NCBI RefSeq assembly: GCF_014268505.2
Contig: NZ_JABWQP020000001.1
Coordinates: forward strand, 1,054,001 to 1,118,000
Length of the DNA stretch: 64,000 nt
Source: Pseudomonas khorasanensis
Lineage (GTDB): Bacteria > Pseudomonadota > Gammaproteobacteria > Pseudomonadales > Pseudomonadaceae
Direction of reading: 5' to 3'
A program made the position numbers and the translations under genes. Of the stretch, positions 1 to 9,068 are shown piece by piece; position 1 is the stretch's first letter, and each line of letters opens with the position of its first letter. The notes under the pieces are model-generated. The model saw only the letters and a program-made list of their open reading frames with translations, was not told the DNA's origin and did not search any database.

Positions 1-737
1 CGCGCAGCCTGCGCAACGACATCGGCGACCTGCGCAGCCGCCTCAAATATGCGACGTACGACACCAGCGCCGGCAGCACTGCCCGAGAAGGGCTGTCGGT
101 CACTCCGCTGCTGGGCGTCGGCAAAAACAACCCGCTGAACCGGGCGATTCTCGAACTGATCGCCAGCGCGCAAAAGCAGCTGACCATCTGCACGCCGTAC
201 TTCAATCTGCCGCTGGGCGTCATCCGCGAGATCAACCGGGCACTGGCGCGTGGCGTGAGGATCGACATCGTGGTCGGCGACAAGACCGCCAACGACTTCT
301 ACATACCGCCGAGCGAGCCGTTCCGGGTGATTGCGGCGTTACCGTACCTGTACGAAATCAGTCTGCGGCGCTTTGCCAAGCGGCATCAGCGCAGTATCGA
401 CAGCGGTCAGTTGAACCTGCACCTGTGGCGCGACGGCGACAACACTTACCACCTCAAGGGCATGTGGGTGGATCAGCGTTACACCCTGCTGACCGGCAAC
501 AACCTCAACCCACGGGCATTCCGCCTGGACCTGGAGAACGCGCTGCTGCTCGATGATCCGAAAGGGGAATGGCTGGAGCCACGGGCGAAGGAGCTTGAGA
601 ACATCTTCCGCCATACCACGCGGATCGATAGCTTCCAGACGCTGGAGACGCTGCCGGACTATCCGGCGGGGGTAGCGAAGTTTCTCAAACGGGTGAGTCG
701 GGTAAGGATTGAGCGGTTGCTTTACCGGATTCTCTAG
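1..737 (+). CDS. pssA: CDP-diacylglycerol--serine O-phosphatidyltransferase, 3' part
   Basis: Open frame entering from the left edge (codons start at base 3) and ending with TAG at 735-737. The enzyme makes phosphatidylserine from CDP-diacylglycerol and serine, the first step to phosphatidylethanolamine. Visible is a phospholipase-D-type HKD motif (HLKGMWVD, followed by LLTGNNLNPRAF), preceded by a stretch on handling PLD-like active sites (LTICTPYFNLP). The C-terminal ending RLLYRIL matches the end expected for bacterial PssA. The first HKD motif lies off the window. The family call is firm from the second HKD motif and its surroundings; the start cannot be seen. Confidence 0.88.
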   Translation, partial: RSLRNDIGDLRSRLKYATYDTSAGSTAREGLSVTPLLGVGKNNPLNRAILELIASAQKQLTICTPYFNLPLGVIREINRALARGVRIDIVVGDKTANDFYIPPSEPFRVIAALPYLYEISLRRFAKRHQRSIDSGQLNLHLWRDGDNTYHLKGMWVDQRYTLLTGNNLNPRAFRLDLENALLLDDPKGEWLEPRAKELENIFRHTTRIDSFQTLETLPDYPAGVAKFLKRVSRVRIERLLYRIL

Positions 738-753
738 CGCGTCCGAAACACCC

Positions 754-818
754 TTCGCGAGCAGGATCGCTCCCACCCTTGGAATGCATTTCCCTGTGGG
801 AGCGAGCCTGCTCGCGAA
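754..818. repeat. REPIN (two inverted REP copies)
   Basis: TTCGCGAGCAGGATCGCTCCCA and, 20 bases on, the inverted copy TGTGGGAGCGAGCCTGCTCGCGAA. This is the common Pseudomonas fluorescens-group REP. It lies in the convergent gap between pssA and efeM; the left copy carries one mismatch (GGATC for GGCTC). Confidence 0.85.
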
Positions 819-844
819 TAGGCCGGTCGGACACTACAAAAACC

Positions 845-1669
845 TCAGTTCAGCCCCAACTTCCCGCGCATCATCGACAAATCTTCGGCCAGCGTATTCA
901 CCGGGCCGACCAGTGCCTTGCGGTCGTTGTCCTTCACTTTGTCGTAAGTTTCAAACCCGCCATCCGCCGTCCTGTACTTGGCGAGGATCTTGTCGACCGT
1001 GGCGAAGTTCTTGTCCACTTTGGCGACGAACGCCTTGTCCTGCTGTTCGATGTGCGGCCGGAACAGGTCGACGATTTTCTTCGCACCGTCGATATTGCCC
1101 TGGAAGTCATACAGATCGGTGTGGCTGTAGCGATCTTCCTCGCCGGAAATCTTCGTTGTCGCGACTTCTTCCAGCAGCGCAGCAGCGCCACCGACGACTT
1201 TTTCTGGCGGGAAGGTCAAACCGGCAACGCGGGTTTGCAGGTCCTGCACGTCTTTATTCAATCTGTCCGCCAGTGCATCGAGCCCCTTCGTGGAGTTCTC
1301 TGCAAACAGCGAATACTCGATCCGGTGGAACCCGGTGAAGTCTTCAGCCTTCACGCCTTGTTCGTGATCGTCGACGCGCGAGTCGATGGAGGCATCCAGA
1401 TCACTGAACAGCTCGGCAATCGGCTCGATCGATTCGTAATAAACCCGCGTTGGCGCGTAGAGTTTTTGCGCGGTGGCCAGGTCGCCTTTTTTCACCGCGT
1501 CGGTGAACTGTTGAGTGTGGCGGGCCAGTTCATCAAGCTTTTCAGTGACGTAGATTTTGTAGTCCGACACCGGCCCCACCAGATCCAGCGGTGCGGTGAC
1601 GGCGAACGCCGACAGCGGAATGTTGAGCAAACCAAGGGTCAGCAATAACGCGAGTGGCGTCTTTTTCAT
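845..1669 (-). CDS. efeM: EfeM-like imelysin-family periplasmic iron uptake protein
   Basis: 274 residues with an N-terminal signal peptide ([16 protein letters not shown], cleavage likely after SAFA). The rest is a single imelysin/peptidase-M75 domain with the family GFHRIE motif (HxxE metal site) near residue 116. It lacks the N-terminal cupredoxin domain carried by the EfeO encoded two genes upstream, so it matches the short EfeM form described in Pseudomonas syringae. It probably binds metal in the periplasm for the EfeUOB ferrous iron importer. It is last of four genes on this strand, 27 bases after efeB, and is followed by a REPIN. Confidence 0.86.
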   Translation of the reverse strand: MKKTPLALLLTLGLLNIPLSAFAVTAPLDLVGPVSDYKIYVTEKLDELARHTQQFTDAVKKGDLATAQKLYAPTRVYYESIEPIAELFSDLDASIDSRVDDHEQGVKAEDFTGFHRIEYSLFAENSTKGLDALADRLNKDVQDLQTRVAGLTFPPEKVVGGAAALLEEVATTKISGEEDRYSHTDLYDFQGNIDGAKKIVDLFRPHIEQQDKAFVAKVDKNFATVDKILAKYRTADGGFETYDKVKDNDRKALVGPVNTLAEDLSMMRGKLGLN

Positions 1670-1696
1670 GGGGGCGGCTCCAGTGTCGGGGTGGTG

Positions 1697-2995
1697 TTAT
1701 GCGGCTGTTTCGGTGTGGGTGGCAGCGAGCAGAGAACGACCGATGAAGTCCTGATCGCCCGTTACTCCGGGAAGAGTGAAGAAGTAACCGCCGCCGACCG
1801 GTTTCAGGTATTCCTCAAGCGGTTCGCCATTGAGGCGGGTCTGCACGGTGATGAAGCCTTTTTCCAGATCAGCCTGGTAGCAGATGAACAGCAGGCCCAT
1901 GTCGAGTTGGCCGTTCTTGTTCACGCCGTTTGAATAGTTGAACGGCCGGCGCAGGATCAGGTTGGCCTGGCTCGCAGCGGTGCGCGGATTGGCCAGCCGG
2001 ATGTGCGCGTCGAGTTTGGTCCGCTTGCCGGCCGGATCGTTGCTGTAATCCGGCACTTCGGTTTCGCTGTGGCCACCGATCGGCGCGCCGCTGCTTTTGA
2101 CTCGCCCGAGGATGCTTTCCTGTTCCTGCAGCGGTGTGCGATCCCAGCGCTCGACGAAGTTGCGAATGATGCGCACGGCCTGATAGCTGCCGTGGACAGC
2201 CCATTCGGGCTCATCGCTGCCCGGTTGCACCCAGACGATACGGTCCATGGCCCTGGCGTCGTTGGAATCGGGATTGGCCGAGCCGTCGCGAAAGCCAAGA
2301 AAATTGCGTGCCGATTGCGCGGGCACGCCCGGTTTGACCGGCGCTTGCGGCGGTACGCTGCCTTCCTGTTTCCAGCGCACCAGCAGCAAGTCGGGCAGGT
2401 TTTTGACGATGTCGCGCAGGGCGTGAATGTTGGTGTCGGCAGTGTTGGCGCAGAACTGCAGGCTCAAGTCGCCGTGGCAGCAATCGGCGTCCAGGGCATC
2501 ATTGGGGAAGCCGACCATGCGTTGCAGGCGCTTGGGTTTTACGCCGGCCAGACCAAAGCGCTCGTCGAACAGTGACTCGCCAACGGAAACCGTGATGGTC
2601 AGGTTGTCCGGAGTGACCACCGGGCCGAGGATGCCGGAATCCGGCGGCGGCAGTTTCGGGTCGATCTGTGCCACCGGGCCGCCCGTCATCAGAAAGGCGA
2701 TCCGCTCGTTGAGGGTGCGGAACAGTCGCTCGAGATCTTCGCGATTTGCGGCCAAGACATCGAACGCGACCAGCATGCCGGAGGCCGGGCGCGGCGTGAC
2801 GACGCCGGTCTGGTGCACGCCACGGAAGTCATGGCGGTCTTCGGTCTTGTCGCTGCTCGGCGCTTCGGTGACTTGCGCCGGCGCGGCGGCCATGGCCGGA
2901 CAGCTCAGGGCCGATCCGGCAAGGGCAACACCGGCGGCGCCCATGCCCATCAGCACGCGGCGACGTTGCAGGTTGAGAGGTTCTGAATCGTTCAT
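1697..2995 (-). CDS. efeB: EfeB, Dyp-type haem peroxidase/deferrochelatase, Tat-exported
   Basis: 432 residues. The N-terminus carries a twin-arginine signal ([14 protein letters not shown] then a hydrophobic run ending PAMAAAPA). The body is a dye-decolourising peroxidase with the diagnostic GxxDG motif in [11 protein letters not shown]. In the EfeUOB system this periplasmic peroxidase is thought to assist iron oxidation or release iron from haem. It starts 17 bases after the efeO stop, so the two are almost certainly co-transcribed. Length is normal for the family. Confidence 0.93.
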   Translation of the reverse strand: MNDSEPLNLQRRRVLMGMGAAGVALAGSALSCPAMAAAPAQVTEAPSSDKTEDRHDFRGVHQTGVVTPRPASGMLVAFDVLAANREDLERLFRTLNERIAFLMTGGPVAQIDPKLPPPDSGILGPVVTPDNLTITVSVGESLFDERFGLAGVKPKRLQRMVGFPNDALDADCCHGDLSLQFCANTADTNIHALRDIVKNLPDLLLVRWKQEGSVPPQAPVKPGVPAQSARNFLGFRDGSANPDSNDARAMDRIVWVQPGSDEPEWAVHGSYQAVRIIRNFVERWDRTPLQEQESILGRVKSSGAPIGGHSETEVPDYSNDPAGKRTKLDAHIRLANPRTAASQANLILRRPFNYSNGVNKNGQLDMGLLFICYQADLEKGFITVQTRLNGEPLEEYLKPVGGGYFFTLPGVTGDQDFIGRSLLAATHTETAA

Positions 2996-3012
2996 CGGTC
3001 GTGGTCTTCTGG

Positions 3013-4212
3013 TTACAGGCCGGAGAGGCCGAGGGCGGGGTCGATGCCGTCGAGCGCTTTGGCCAGTGCCCTGGCTTTTTCGCCGATCTGCTGGCGTTGC
3101 TCGGCGTTGACGGTGTCGTAACCGACGTAGCCGCCGTCGGCCTTGAGGGCATTGAGCTGGCTATCGAAATCACCCAGCGCCTGGTCGATGGTCGGCAAGA
3201 TGCCAGCGGCGGTTTTGCTCAGCATCGGCCGCAGCAGGTCCACAACCTTGTGCGCGGTTTGCGCATTGGCGGCAAAACCGTTGAGATCGCTGTGGCTGTA
3301 GCGCTCTTCTTCACCGCTGGCGGCGCGCACATCGGCAAGGCTGTTGAGGTTGCGTACGACGATGCTCACCAGTTGTTCCGGTGGCAGCGACTGCACAAGC
3401 AATTGCTGCTTGAGCGTGCTGACGTCGGCGAGCAGGCGCTGGGAAATCGGCGCAAGGTCATCCAGTGTGTGCTGCGCGAACAAGGCCAGTTCGATGCGGT
3501 GGAAGCCGACAAAAGCCGGATCCTGTTCACGCTTTTCAAAATAATCAGCGCGGGCGTTGATGTGATTGTCCAGCTCTGCCAGACGTTGCGCCGCTGGAGC
3601 CAGGCGTTGGTAAGCAGCACGCGCCGGCAGGTACAGCGACTGCGCCTGGCTCAAGTCACCCTCGGCGATTGCATGATTCAGCGCCGTCACCGCTTTGATC
3701 AGTGCGCTGCCCTCAACGGCCAGGTACACGCGAAATTCCGACAACGGTCCCACGAATGCCACCATCGAAGGTTTGGCCTTGGCGGCGGCATCCGAGGCCG
3801 CCGTCGGCGTGACGTGCAAGGTGCCGCGCGGGTTGCTGAGCAAGCCGCAGGTAATCGCATAGTTTCCGGGTTGCAGGTTGGCGTTGATCACCTGACTGAG
3901 GCCGGGCGCAATGTTTTCGCGCTCTTCGACCACCAGCACGCCATCGAGGATTTCCCATTCGACCGCGCGCTCGGAGCGATTGACGATGCGGAAACTGGCG
4001 CGGCCGGCCGGCACCGTCAGCGCGTTCGGCTCGCAGCTGTGCGGATGGATGTTGACGACGATTTCGTCATGGTTGTGCTGCCGCTTGGCCGCAGCCATTT
4101 TCGAGGCGTACCAAAACAGGCCACCCGCAGCGATCATCAGCATCACCGAACCCGCCACGGCCCAGCGCAAGGCGCGGGGAGGGGCGGCCTGAGGAGTTTC
4201 TGTGTTTGACAT
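3013..4212 (-). CDS. efeO: EfeO, cupredoxin plus imelysin iron uptake protein
   Basis: 399 residues from the ATG at 4212. The frame stays open to 4437, but that part overlaps efeU, and MSNTETP is the natural start. Layout: short cytoplasmic N-terminus, one hydrophobic segment (about residues 16-36), a cupredoxin-like domain (about 48-135, with SCEPN and [11 protein letters not shown] as likely metal ligands), then an imelysin/M75 domain with [10 protein letters not shown]. It is the periplasmic metal-binding partner of permease EfeU. The gap to efeU is 8 bases. The uncleaved-looking N-terminal helix suggests membrane anchoring. Confidence 0.9.
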   Translation of the reverse strand: MSNTETPQAAPPRALRWAVAGSVMLMIAAGGLFWYASKMAAAKRQHNHDEIVVNIHPHSCEPNALTVPAGRASFRIVNRSERAVEWEILDGVLVVEERENIAPGLSQVINANLQPGNYAITCGLLSNPRGTLHVTPTAASDAAAKAKPSMVAFVGPLSEFRVYLAVEGSALIKAVTALNHAIAEGDLSQAQSLYLPARAAYQRLAPAAQRLAELDNHINARADYFEKREQDPAFVGFHRIELALFAQHTLDDLAPISQRLLADVSTLKQQLLVQSLPPEQLVSIVVRNLNSLADVRAASGEEERYSHSDLNGFAANAQTAHKVVDLLRPMLSKTAAGILPTIDQALGDFDSQLNALKADGGYVGYDTVNAEQRQQIGEKARALAKALDGIDPALGLSGL

Positions 4213-4220
4213 GGGAGCCC

Positions 4221-5060
4221 TTATTGGCTGGAAACGGAAGTCGTTGGCGCCGCATGGCGGGGCGCGGGCAGGAAGAACATCACCAGCGCCACCAGCAGAT
4301 AAATCAGATACGCGCCGAGGGTGCTGACGGTTGGCGCATCCTGATAACCCAACATGCCGGCCAGCACCGAGCCCAGCGGGCCGTCCATCGGCAGCGTCGC
4401 ACTGAAGTCGAAGACCACCGTTTGCAAGTGATTCCACAGCCCGGCTTCATGCAGCGCCTGCACGGAGTTAGCGAGAATGCCGGCAGCGACGACGAGGATG
4501 AACAAACCGGTCCACTTGAAGAACGCCGAGAGATTGAGGCGCATGCTGCCGCTGTAGATCAGGAAGCCGACGATCACTGCCAGGATCAGGCCGAGCAGGG
4601 CGCCGATCGGCGCGCCCGGACCTTCGCTTTGCTGGAACACGGCGAGGAGAAAGAACACGGTTTCCAGGCCTTCGCGAGCGACGGCGAAGAACACCATGAC
4701 AATCAGGGCGAACACTTGATGCTTCGATGCCGTCAACGCCTGATCGAGAGAGGCTTGCAGCGAATGCTTGATCGAGCGCGCGACCTTGCGCATCCAGAAC
4801 ACCATCGAACTGAGAATGCCCACGGCCACCAAACCGACGACGCCTTCGAACAGTTCCTGCTGCTTTTGCGGGAATTCGGCGCTGACCAGTTCCAGGCCAC
4901 CGCCGACCAGCAGCGCGAGAGCGCAGGCCAGGAAAACGCCGATCCAGACGGCCGGCATCCATTGACCGCGTCCGGTTTGCTGGAGGTAACTGGCAATGAT
5001 GCCGACAATGAGCGCGGCCTCAATGCCTTCGCGCAGCATGATCAAAAAGGGAACGAGCAT
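4221..5060 (-). CDS. efeU: EfeU, FTR1-family ferrous/ferric iron permease
   Basis: 279 residues from ATG 5060 (MLVPFLIMLREG). A longer frame to 5111 adds residues that do not fit the family. It is an inner-membrane protein with about seven hydrophobic segments and the two REGxE iron-binding motifs expected of Ftr1/EfeU: REGIEA near residue 10 and REGLET near residue 137. It is the first gene of the efeUOBM unit. A Fur-like inverted repeat lies about 45 bases upstream, so iron repression is likely (inference). Confidence 0.92.
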   Translation of the reverse strand: MLVPFLIMLREGIEAALIVGIIASYLQQTGRGQWMPAVWIGVFLACALALLVGGGLELVSAEFPQKQQELFEGVVGLVAVGILSSMVFWMRKVARSIKHSLQASLDQALTASKHQVFALIVMVFFAVAREGLETVFFLLAVFQQSEGPGAPIGALLGLILAVIVGFLIYSGSMRLNLSAFFKWTGLFILVVAAGILANSVQALHEAGLWNHLQTVVFDFSATLPMDGPLGSVLAGMLGYQDAPTVSTLGAYLIYLLVALVMFFLPAPRHAAPTTSVSSQ

Positions 5061-5099
5061 TCGGCAACCACAGCGATTTAGATAGGTTGCTAAGTTGTA

Positions 5100-5118
5100 A
5101 CATAATGACACTCATTCC
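5100..5118 (-). promoter_or_regulatory. Fur-box-like inverted repeat upstream of efeU
   Basis: AATGA-CAC-TCATT forms a perfect 5-bp inverted repeat at 5104-5116 inside the AT-rich gap upstream of efeU. It fits the AATGA/TCATT half sites of Fur boxes. The assignment rests on this match and on the iron function of the operon. Confidence 0.5.
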
Positions 5119-5189
5119 CAAATGGCATTGATTGACATTTAGCTGAACCTGAGCTGAACAAACTCGATGTATGAACCGCAGGGTTTCCT

Positions 5190-5278
5190 TGTGGGAGCGA
5201 GCCTGCTCGCGAATGCGGTATGCCTGTGATACGTCTTTGCCTGGCACACCGCTTTCGCGAGCAGGCTCGCTCCCACAT
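5190..5278. repeat. REPIN
   Basis: TGTGGGAGCGAGCCTGCTCG at 5190, and its inverted copy ending CTCGCTCCCACA at 5278, separated by about 40 bases. It sits between the divergent efeU and the AraC-type regulator. Both copies are close to perfect. Confidence 0.88.
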
Positions 5279-5351
5279 TGGTCCTGCGGTGAATTCAGCA
5301 GCTGGGGTAAGATGCCAACCACCCGAAAAACAACAAGGCTCACCTCGCTCC

Positions 5352-6368
5352 ATGGCGGAAAAAGACACCATTGCCATTCAACTGGTGCGCGAAGCGCTGC
5401 TGCAAAGCTGTGCTCCCGGCGCGGCCACGCAAGAGGCGCTGAACAAGGTCGGTATCGATCCGGCATTGCTGCAGACTGATGACGGACGAGTGCCGGCTTC
5501 GCAATACGCCAGACTCTGGCGCCTGTTGGCCCGGCGCTGCGATGACGAGTTCTTCGGCATGGATCCGCGCAAGCTCAAGTCCGGCAGCCTGGCGTTTCTA
5601 TGCCGCAGCGCCATGGCGCAACCGACGCTGGCGGCGGCGCTGGACACGGGTCTGAATTTCCTTTCGCTGATGTTCGAAAAGCTGCCGGCGCAACTGGTAC
5701 ACCAGCAGAGTCTTGCCGAAATCGTTTTGCTGGAAGACGACGCCGAGCCACCGCGCGCCTTCACTTATTTCACTTACTGGATGATCGTTCACGGCGTCGC
5801 ATGCTGGCTGGCGGGGCGGCGGATACCGATCCTTGCCATTGAACTGCGCTGCGCGGCGCCGGACTTCACCGACGACTACCGAGTGATGTTTTCGGAAAAC
5901 CTGCGCTTCGACCGGCCGCGCACGCGGATGATCTTTGCCGCCGATTGCCTCGATCTGCCGATCAAACGCAGCCCCGAAGAGCTCAAGCGCTTCCTCGCCC
6001 AGGCGCCGGCGAATATTCTGGTGAAGTACCGCGACCCCGACAGCCTGGCCAGCCGCATCAAGCAGGATTTGCGGCAACTGCCTGCCGAACAGTGGCCGGA
6101 AACCGAAGCGCTGGCCCAGCAACTGTGGATGTCCGCGTCGACCTTGCGTCGGCGTCTGGCCGAGGAAGGACAGACCTATCAAGGGCTCAAGGACAGCGTG
6201 CGCAAAGAACTGGCAATTACCTGGCTGGCAGAACCTTCGATCAGCTTCGTCGAGATCGCGACACGATTGGGCTTTGCCGACGCGAGTTCGTTTTACAAGG
6301 CGTTTCGCAAGTGGTCCGGGTCAAACCCTGGGCATTATCGGACGCTGATCCTGAACGAAGCCGTCTGA
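5352..6368 (+). CDS. AraC-family regulator of the OruR/ArgR-like type
   Basis: 338 residues from ATG 5352 (MAEKDTIAIQ). Upstream codons run through the REPIN and are not credible. The N-terminal about 200 residues resemble the 'arabinose-binding domain of AraC' family (PF12625 type, e.g. the ARLWRLLARRCDDEFFG stretch). The C-terminus has the AraC helix-turn-helix pair (WMSASTLRRRLAEEG and IATRLGFADASSFYKAFRKW). It lies 243 bases upstream of, and in the same direction as, the acyl-CoA catabolic genes, so it is the likely activator of that cluster. The effector is unknown. Confidence 0.85.
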   Translation: MAEKDTIAIQLVREALLQSCAPGAATQEALNKVGIDPALLQTDDGRVPASQYARLWRLLARRCDDEFFGMDPRKLKSGSLAFLCRSAMAQPTLAAALDTGLNFLSLMFEKLPAQLVHQQSLAEIVLLEDDAEPPRAFTYFTYWMIVHGVACWLAGRRIPILAIELRCAAPDFTDDYRVMFSENLRFDRPRTRMIFAADCLDLPIKRSPEELKRFLAQAPANILVKYRDPDSLASRIKQDLRQLPAEQWPETEALAQQLWMSASTLRRRLAEEGQTYQGLKDSVRKELAITWLAEPSISFVEIATRLGFADASSFYKAFRKWSGSNPGHYRTLILNEAV

Positions 6369-6399
6369 TCCGGTTTTTGCGGCGCTCGTACCGGCCCCA

Positions 6400-6465
6400 T
6401 CGCGAGCAGGCTCGCTCTCACATTTGAAATGCATTCCCCCCAGTAGGAGCGAGCCTGCTTGCGAA
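6400..6465. repeat. REPIN, slightly degraded
   Basis: TCGCGAGCAGGCTCGCTCTCACA and the inverted copy AGGAGCGAGCCTGCTTGCGAA. Each carries one or two changes from the core. It lies between the AraC-type regulator and the acyl-CoA synthetase gene. Confidence 0.8.
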
Positions 6466-6611
6466 GGCGTCCGTCATGGCGGCGCATCTCCATGGCCAAA
6501 CCAGTCAGCCACTTTGATAGCTTTGACCATTGCCCCAAGCCTCGCGCAGCGCGACTATCCCTCTGTTGTTTACGGTTCCCAGCCTAATAAAAACACCGAG
6601 GGATTCTGGCA

Positions 6612-8276
6612 ATGCGCGATTACTTGTCTGCCACCGAACAGTTCAATTATCAGCACACCGTCGAGGCTGCGCTCAGCGGAACGCTTGCGGCGCTCAATGC
6701 TTGCGTCGAATGCTGCGACCGCCACGCCTTGCCCGGACGCATCGCGTTGTTCTGGGAAGGTCGCGACGGCGCCAGCGCGACGTACACGTTCACTGACCTG
6801 CAAGACAAGGCCGCGCGTTTCGCCAACTTTCTCCTTGGCCAAGGCGTGCAGAAGGGTGACAAGGTCGCCGGCCTGCTGCCGCGCAACGTTGAATTGCTCA
6901 TCACTGTGCTCGCCACCTGGCGCATCGGCGCGGTGTATCAACCCCTGTTTACCGCGTTCGGCCCCAAAGCCCTCGAACATCGCCTGAACAGTTCCGGCGC
7001 GAAAGTGGTGGTGACCGACGCGGTCAACCGCCCGAAGCTCGCCGAGGTCACTGATTGCCCGACCGTGGTCACGGTCGGCGGTGCAAAAGGGCAAGGCATT
7101 GTCCAGGGTGATTTCAGTTTCTGGGCCGAGCTGGCCAACTATTCCAATGTTTGCGAACCGGTGCTGTTGACCGGTGAAGATCCCTTTCTGCTGATGTTCA
7201 CGTCGGGCACAACCGGCCCGGCGAAAGCCTTGTCGGTGCCGCTCAAAGCCATCGTCGCCTTTCAGAGCTACACCCGCGATGCAGTAGATCTGCGCCCCGA
7301 AGACGCTTTCTGGAACGTTGCCGATCCGGGCTGGGCCTATGGCATCTATTTCGGCGTCACCGGCCCGTTGGCACTGGGGCACCCGATCACGTTCTACGAT
7401 GGCCCGTTCACCCTCGAGAGCACCTGCCGGGTGATCAACAAATACGGCATCACCAACCTCACCGGTTCGCCCACCGCCTACCGCCTGCTGATCGCCGGGG
7501 GACAGGATTTCTCCAAATCGATCAAAGGCAAACTGCGCATCGTCAGCAGCGCCGGCGAGCCACTGAACCCGGAAGTGATCCGCTGGTTCGCCGACAACCT
7601 TGACGTGGTCATTCATGACCACTACGGCCAGACCGAACTGGGCATGGTGCTGTGCAATCACCATGGCCTCGATCATCCGGTGCACATCGGTGCGGCCGGT
7701 TTCGCGTCGCCGGGCCATCGCATCGTCGTGCTGGATGAGCAATACAACGAACTGGGCGTCGGCCAGCCGGGCATCCTCGCCATCGACCGCCCGCAGTCGC
7801 CAATGTGCTGGTTCGGCGGCTATGAAGGCGCGCCGACCAAAGCCTTCGTCGGCAATTACTACCTGAGCGGCGACACTGTCGAGTGGAACCCGGACGGCAG
7901 TATCAGCTTCGTCGGCCGCAGCGACGACGTGATTACCACCTCGGGCTACCGCGTAGGTCCGTTCGATGTTGAAAGCGCGCTGATCGAACACCCAGCCGTG
8001 GTCGAAGCGGCAGTGGTCGGCAAGCCCGACCCGGAGCGCACTGAACTGGTGAAAGCCTTTGTCGTGTTGAGCGCGCAATACCGCGCGGCGCCGGAGCTGG
8101 CTGAGGAGCTGCGCCAACACGTACGCAAGCGTCTGGCCGCGCATTCTTACCCCCGTGAAATCGAATTTGTCAGCGAATTGCCGAAAACCCCAAGCGGCAA
8201 ATTGCAGCGCTTTATCTTGCGCAACCAGGAAATCGCCAAGGCTCAAGAGGCCGCGGCGCACAACGTTTCAGCTTGA
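6612..8276 (+). CDS. AMP-binding acyl-CoA synthetase (short or branched-chain acids)
   Basis: 554 residues. It activates a carboxylic acid to its CoA thioester through an acyl-adenylate. The ATP/AMP signature MFTSGTTGPAKAL lies near residue 196, HDHYGQTELGM near 334, and the C-terminal acylation motif SDDVITTSGYRVGP and PKTPSGKLQRF lysine near 528. ATG at 6612 is preceded by GAGGGA. It heads a five-gene run with SDR, thiolase, acyl-CoA dehydrogenase and hydratase genes, the order of the P. putida PP_2213-PP_2217 cluster as I recall it. It may activate 2-methylbutyrate or similar short acids; the substrate is inference. Confidence 0.85.
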   Translation: MRDYLSATEQFNYQHTVEAALSGTLAALNACVECCDRHALPGRIALFWEGRDGASATYTFTDLQDKAARFANFLLGQGVQKGDKVAGLLPRNVELLITVLATWRIGAVYQPLFTAFGPKALEHRLNSSGAKVVVTDAVNRPKLAEVTDCPTVVTVGGAKGQGIVQGDFSFWAELANYSNVCEPVLLTGEDPFLLMFTSGTTGPAKALSVPLKAIVAFQSYTRDAVDLRPEDAFWNVADPGWAYGIYFGVTGPLALGHPITFYDGPFTLESTCRVINKYGITNLTGSPTAYRLLIAGGQDFSKSIKGKLRIVSSAGEPLNPEVIRWFADNLDVVIHDHYGQTELGMVLCNHHGLDHPVHIGAAGFASPGHRIVVLDEQYNELGVGQPGILAIDRPQSPMCWFGGYEGAPTKAFVGNYYLSGDTVEWNPDGSISFVGRSDDVITTSGYRVGPFDVESALIEHPAVVEAAVVGKPDPERTELVKAFVVLSAQYRAAPELAEELRQHVRKRLAAHSYPREIEFVSELPKTPSGKLQRFILRNQEIAKAQEAAAHNVSA

Positions 8277-8294
8277 ATCCAAGGAAACCCAGTC

Positions 8295-9056
8295 ATGCAG
8301 ATCGAGAACAAGGTTTTTATCGTCACCGGCGGCGCGTCCGGCCTGGGCGCAGCCACCGCTGAATTGCTGGTGAAGGCCGGCGCCAAGGTGATGCTGGTGG
8401 ACATGAACGCCGAAGCGGTGGCCGCGCAGGCCGAGCGTCTGGGCGCACACAGTGTGGTGGCCGACATCAGCAACGAAGCCGCCGCAGACGCCGCTGTGCA
8501 AGCGACGGTCAAAGCCTTCGGTAGCCTCAATGGTCTGGTCAACTGCGCCGGTATCGTTCGGGGCGAAAAAATTCTCGGCAAGAACGGCCCGCATGCACTG
8601 GCCAGTTTCGCCCAGGTGATCAACGTCAACCTGATCGGCAGTTTCAACATGCTGCGACTGGCCGCTGCGGCCATCGCCGAAAGCGAAGCCAATGCTGACG
8701 GCGAACGCGGCGTGATCATCAACACAGCCTCGGTCGCGGCGTTCGACGGCCAGATCGGTCAGGCCGCGTATTCGGCGTCCAAGGGCGCGATCACCAGCCT
8801 GACCCTGCCGGCCGCGCGCGAGCTGGCGCGTTTTGGCATTCGGGTGATGACCATCGCCCCGGGGATTTTCGAAACCCCGATGATGGCCGGCATGACCCCG
8901 GAAGTCCGCGAGTCGCTGGCCGCTGGCGTACCGTTCCCGCCACGCCTGGGCAAACCCGATGAATACGCCGCACTGGTTCGCCACATCATCGAAAACAGCA
9001 TGCTCAACGGCGAGGTGATCCGTCTCGACGGCGCCTTGCGCATGGCCGCCAAGTAA
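8295..9056 (+). CDS. SDR 3-hydroxyacyl-CoA dehydrogenase (3-hydroxy-2-methylbutyryl-CoA type)
   Basis: 253 residues with a classical Rossmann start ([12 protein letters not shown], residues 8-19), NCAG (near 82) and the catalytic YSASKG (near 158). Its length and [14 protein letters not shown] stretch recall the type II 3-hydroxyacyl-CoA dehydrogenase/HSD10 group, which oxidises 3-hydroxy-2-methylbutyryl-CoA in isoleucine breakdown. Between a synthetase (18-base gap) and a thiolase (12-base gap), it would supply the thiolase with 2-methylacetoacetyl-CoA. A good RBS (AAGGAAA) precedes the ATG. Confidence 0.83.
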   Translation: MQIENKVFIVTGGASGLGAATAELLVKAGAKVMLVDMNAEAVAAQAERLGAHSVVADISNEAAADAAVQATVKAFGSLNGLVNCAGIVRGEKILGKNGPHALASFAQVINVNLIGSFNMLRLAAAAIAESEANADGERGVIINTASVAAFDGQIGQAAYSASKGAITSLTLPAARELARFGIRVMTIAPGIFETPMMAGMTPEVRESLAAGVPFPPRLGKPDEYAALVRHIIENSMLNGEVIRLDGALRMAAK

Positions 9057-9068
9057 GGAGGATTAGTC

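Noticed and set aside
6570..8261. 563-codon minus-strand open frame opposite the acyl-CoA synthetase
   Set aside because: Shadow of a real gene in high-GC DNA; the plus-strand product has all adenylate-forming motifs.
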